DNA from: Asparagopsis taxiformis
Taxonomy: Eukaryota > Rhodophyta > Florideophyceae > Bonnemaisoniales > Bonnemaisoniaceae
Reading direction: 5' to 3'
NCBI GenBank assembly: GCA_030407315.1
Contig: JALQPE010002778.1
Span: 1 to 29,321 of the forward strand
Length of the DNA: 29,321 nt
Positions 26,422 to 29,321 of this stretch are shown here, piece after piece; the first letter of the stretch is position 1; each line of letters starts with the position of its first letter. Both the position numbers and the translations under genes were made by a program. Under the pieces are notes generated by a model. It was not told where the DNA came from, did no database searches, and worked only from the letters and a program-made list of their open reading frames with translations.

Positions 26422-26762
26422 GGTTGTTGAGTTGGAAAGGAAAAGAGATGGTTGACGTTGACGTATTCGAGTGATGTGGATGGTATGTTTCACGTTAAGT
26501 TGAAGAATGGTCGTGAACGCCAATCGCTGGAAATAATAACACAATACAACCGAAATTTTGTTAGGTACACACCTATCGTGACCGCTGGAATGCAAGACAG
26601 GCAATCGAGATGTGAGTGTCCGTTCAGAACGGGCCCGAGTCGGGCTCTCGAAACCTGACGAGGTGGCGTGAAGCAGGCAGTGTCCTTGATGTGTAATGTG
26701 TTAAAATTACAGCTGTCAAGCTAGGCGGCTTTTGGGGCGGCTGCGAGCACCCCTTTATCCGG
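26422..26762. promoter_or_regulatory. Upstream region of the dioxygenase gene
   Basis: About 340 bases between the ATG and the right array. It must hold the promoter of the minus-strand gene, yet no TATA box is clear. A 13-bp imperfect palindrome gcccgagtcgggc lies at about 26634-26646. In the same frame as the gene the DNA is open up to 26604, but the reading there is hydrophobic and atypical, so I take it as 5' UTR. Confidence 0.35.
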
Positions 26763-27900
26763 GGAACACCCTGATTTGAGTTAAAATTTGGGCTATTCTC
26801 AAAAACATGCACATGTGAACATGTTTTTGAGATGGGGGTGTGCCGTACGGCACAATCGACCCGCCCAAATCGTTGATTTTTGCAAGATTTTTTGTGCCCG
26901 AAATTTTAGAATTTCTGGGCTGGCCAGCAGTGCATCTGAGATGGACATCCACCGGACGTCCATTTCAGGTTGGTCGTGTGCTGCCTACATCCACGCATTG
27001 CAGCAACTAAGCAGGCGGGTTCACTACTAATATAAAGTGCACGGAATATGAGTAACGTGATGGGTGAGTAGTGTTTCTGTTGAGGGAGTAAGGCGGGACC
27101 ATGATGAAACACGGAAGAAGATTTCTCCCTAGCATAACTTAGGCTTGAAGCCTGCAATCGGCCCATCTTCCGGCGCCATTTAGCCTCACAGTTAGTGCTT
27201 ACAGAAGCCAGTGATGACCCCGCTCGGGGCGGCGGCCGGTTCCTGGGGCCGTTGTGGCCAAATTAGACACCCTGATTTGAATTAAAATTTGGGCTATTCT
27301 CAAAAACATGCACATGTGAACATGTTTTTGAAATGGGGGTGTGCCGTACGGCACAAACGCCCCGCTGAAATCGTTGATTTTTTACAATTTTTTTGTGCCC
27401 GAAATTTTAGAATTTCCGGGCTGGCCAGCAGTGCAATCGAGCTGGACATCCACCGGACGTGCATTTCAGGTTGGTCGTGAGAGAGTGGGTTGGGACCATG
27501 ATGGAACAAGGACCAAGACCTGTCCCTGGCGTATTGAGCCTGAAATTGACCCTTGTCAGACGCCATTTAGCCTTACAGTTAGTGCTTACAGAAGCCAGTG
27601 ACAACCCCACTCGGGGCGGCGGTCGGTTCCTGGGGCCGTTGTGGCCAAATTAGACACCCTGATTTGAATTAAAATTTGGGCTATTCTCAAAAACATGCAC
27701 ATGTGAACATGTTTTTGAGATGGGGGTGTGCCGTACGGCACAATCGACCCGCTGAAATCGATGTTTTTTGCAATATTTTTTCTCCCTGAATTGTAGAATT
27801 TCTGGGCTGGACAGCAATGCAACTGAGCTGGACATCCACCGGGCGTCCATTTCAACTTGGTCTTGTATTTTGCATCTGCACGCATAACAGCAACCAAGCA
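26763..27900 (+). repeat. Right satellite array: three units, same orientation
   Basis: Same family and direction as the 20.2-22.2 kb array. Palindromes gtgccgtacggcac lie at 26840-26853, 27341-27354 and 27728-27741, spaced 501 and 387 bp, again a long then a short linker. The array opens inside a unit (aacaccctgatttgagttaaaatttggg) and ends at a diverged long linker (about 27850-27900). The unit at 27290 differs in several spots (gaaatgg, aaacgccccgctgaaatcg), but its palindrome is unchanged. Confidence 0.92.
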
Positions 27901-28080
27901 GTCAGGTTCACTGCTCGGACGAAGTGCACCTAGAGTGTGAACGATTGGTTTTTGACAGGCGAGTACTGCCGAATAGGTTTCACCCTGGACTAATGGTGGC
28001 TGGACATTCTGCATTATATGATATACTTCAACTCTGGAACGTAGCTTTATTTGTAGTCGAATGAAACATCTTTCGTGACC
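27901..28080. other. Short non-coding spacer
   Basis: Diverged satellite linker grading into unique sequence before the SET fragment's stop. Nothing else seen. Confidence 0.35.
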
Positions 28081-28560
28081 CTAATTCCATGCTCTAAACG
28101 CTGTCCCATAATGAACGTAGAGCTCCTGCCCCGGACGGATATCGCGGATTGCACGTACTACAATGATCTTCGGATTTTCTAGGTCCTTCGCCTTGAGCTT
28201 CTTCCCCGTCGAACCGCTGCTGTAGTTCTCGACAAACTCGACGTTGGCCATCCGCCTGGTGTCTTCCGCCGGAGTGTCCTCACCTCGCAAATACCGCGGG
28301 TCGTTGATGAACTGCGCCGAACAGAACGGAGCCGGAACAATCCAAATTGGATGCTCGATGTTTTCGTCGTCCTCCGCTGTTGCATACAGCTTGATAGCAT
28401 ACATCAAGAATGTTTCCTTCGTTATCGCCATGTGACCCTCTCCGTACGCGAACCTCATCGACTCCTTGCTCATATCAGAGTACACAACAGTTTCCGTAGT
28501 ATGCACATACTTCGTCACCAACATTAAATGTCTGTTCAGCGAAGAGCCCTCTTCCTGCAT
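28081..28560 (-). pseudogene. SET-domain fragment (C-terminal half)
   Basis: SET domains methylate lysines on histones and other proteins using SAM. Here CSAQFINDPRYLRG and ANVEFVENY (about 80-113) occupy the place of the N-H-S-C-x-P-N knot, and IIVVRAIRDIRPGQELYVHY (132-151) is the typical A-x-R-D-I-x-x-G-x-E-L-x-x-x-Y end with the catalytic-site Tyr. The first SET strands (G-x-G-x-x-A) and any post-SET cysteines are absent. Upstream of the ATG the frame stays open only to a TAG near 28594, and that part is repeat sequence shared with 18656-18690. ATGCAG|GA just after the start also resembles a splice acceptor, so it may be a last exon cut off by the repeat. Confidence 0.6.
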
Positions 28561-28569
28561 TTGGATGCT

Positions 28570-29006
28570 TACGTCTGTGTTTTCGGAAGTGGACGCGGAC
28601 GTCCAGTCTCTCTAGTACGGGTCCTAGTCGGCCCCGAGATTTACTAAACAAATGAATCGTCCCGCGTCAGAAAAAAAATAAAAGATTTTTTGGATGCGGA
28701 CGTCCACTTTCTCTAGTACGTTCGGCGGAATATCTAGGACCCGACATCCACTTTCTCTAGTACGTTCGGCGGAATACTAGGACCCGACATCCAATTTCTC
28801 TAGTACATTCAGCGGAATACTAGGACCCGACATCCAATTTCTCTAGTACTTCAGCGGGATCCTAGGACCCACATCCACTTTCTCTAGTACGTTCGGCGGA
28901 ATACTAGGACCCGACATCCACTTTCTCTAGTACGTTGGGCGGAGTACTAGGACCCACATCCAGTTTTCTAGTACGTTTGGCCGGATACTAGGACCCGAAC
29001 ATCCAG
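28570..29006 (+). repeat. 43-bp minisatellite with CTCTAGTAC / ACTAGGACCC units
   Basis: The array opens with cgtctgtgttttcggaagtggacgcggacgtcca (shared with 18656). It then has seven tandem units whose ctctag or ttctag cores lie at 28711, 28755, 28798, 28841, 28882, 28925 and 28967, a period of 41-44 bp. Each unit reads approximately catccactttctctagtacg, ttcggcggaatactaggacccga. Sequence identity between units is high. Confidence 0.88.
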
Positions 29007-29139
29007 TATACAATATATCAGCAAAAAAACCGGAGGGAAGAATTACAGCGGATGGTAAATTGAGGGCCCCCTATCGCAGAGTAGACCGAGTAGTTTATTC
29101 TCTCATTTACGAAACTGCTGGTATACAATACGTCTCTCT

Positions 29140-29285
29140 AGAATAGGAAATACATATCTGGTCAGAATAGGAAATAAATACCCGGTTAGAATAGGAAATA
29201 CGTATTCCAGCCAGGATACGGAATATGTATCCAGCTAGAATATGGAATACGTATCCAGCCAGAATACAAATACCTGTCAGCATCC
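29140..29285 (+). repeat. 24-25-bp tandem repeat, six units
   Basis: Units start with agaatagg or variants at 29140, 29164, 29188, 29213, 29237 and 29261. Consensus is roughly agaataggaaatacgtatccagcc. Variation increases to the right. It is distinct from the 43-bp repeat just upstream, and about 130 bp of unique DNA lies between them. Confidence 0.8.
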
Positions 29286-29321
29286 GTCGATCACCCATCT
29301 CCCTCACTATCGCGTTCTCCC

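Noticed and set aside
22489..26604. Start of the dioxygenase at the longest-ORF codon, 26604
   Set aside because: The extra 61 residues are atypical and include sequence that fits a 5' UTR; the ATG at 26421 has a strong Kozak context.
20640..27850. Many short ORFs reading SQKHAHVNMFLRWGCAVRH and its reverse-strand partners
   Set aside because: They are translations of the satellite hairpin and palindrome, repeated with the unit, and carry no protein signal.
20240..27900. CRISPR-like array of palindromic repeats
   Set aside because: Units are about 390-500 bp and contiguous satellite DNA, not 25-40-bp repeats with unique spacers, and no cas-like gene is present.
18656..28602. LTR retrotransposon with terminal direct repeats
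   Set aside because: No reverse transcriptase, protease or integrase motifs, no primer-binding site, and the repeats are minisatellite-like.
1..29321. tRNA or rRNA genes
   Set aside because: I saw no cloverleaf with A/B-box pairs or rRNA core sequence while reading; a covariance search was not possible here.

Overview
The window looks like nuclear DNA of a eukaryote, in a repeat-rich, transposon-rich stretch. Supporting signs are AATAAA signals just after coding ends, a strong Kozak context at one start, candidate GT..AG introns, relics of a UPF2 gene (a eukaryote-only mRNA decay factor), a SET-domain fragment, and minisatellites. The mix of large intron-poor ORFs, a DUF7869-type transposase and bacterial-like ParB/methylase domains is compatible with a red alga or another protist. 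The lineage is a guess, not something the sequence proves.

Region by region. (1) 0.7-5.0 kb, minus strand: broken host-gene relics. These are the first MIF4G domain of UPF2 (one in-frame stop, one frameshift, 3' truncation) and, upstream of it, a TPR/acidic-motif protein split into many frames. (2) 5.5-5.85 kb: degenerate repeats. (3) 5.9-7.0 kb, minus strand: a DUF7869-type transposase relic that has lost its catalytic middle. (4) 8.15-14.9 kb, plus strand: a probable mobile unit. It has a 104-bp hairpin, a ParB-like + beta-class DNA methyltransferase gene (8303-11334, one -1 frameshift), an AATAAA, a DUF7869-type transposase (11731-14105, one -1 frameshift), and an unrecognised ORF ending at 14850 followed by an AATAAA. 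(5) 14.9-20.2 kb: mostly non-coding, with a block dense in ACCAG/CTGGT hairpins, two adjacent long palindromes, short coding scraps, and a strongly pyrimidine-rich kilobase. (6) 20.2-27.9 kb: two satellite arrays in the same orientation, seven full units in all, on either side of an intact 1310-codon gene. That gene encodes a ParB-like domain plus a 2-oxoglutarate/Fe(II) dioxygenase. (7) 28.1-29.3 kb: a SET-domain fragment and two minisatellites.

Most interesting reading: the methylase protein and the dioxygenase protein share two modules, a ParB-like domain and an ~85-residue module with a conserved PYP/PFP...G.E.PP.T..G...F.WD...MRP core. One is built to methylate DNA; the other belongs to a family that includes nucleic-acid-oxidising enzymes. 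The dioxygenase gene sits between arrays in which a 14-bp palindrome (GTGCCGTACGGCAC) is identical in all seven units. A mobile, ParB-guided DNA-modification pair acting on iterated palindromic sites is the system I propose. It is inference from domain content and layout, not demonstrated.
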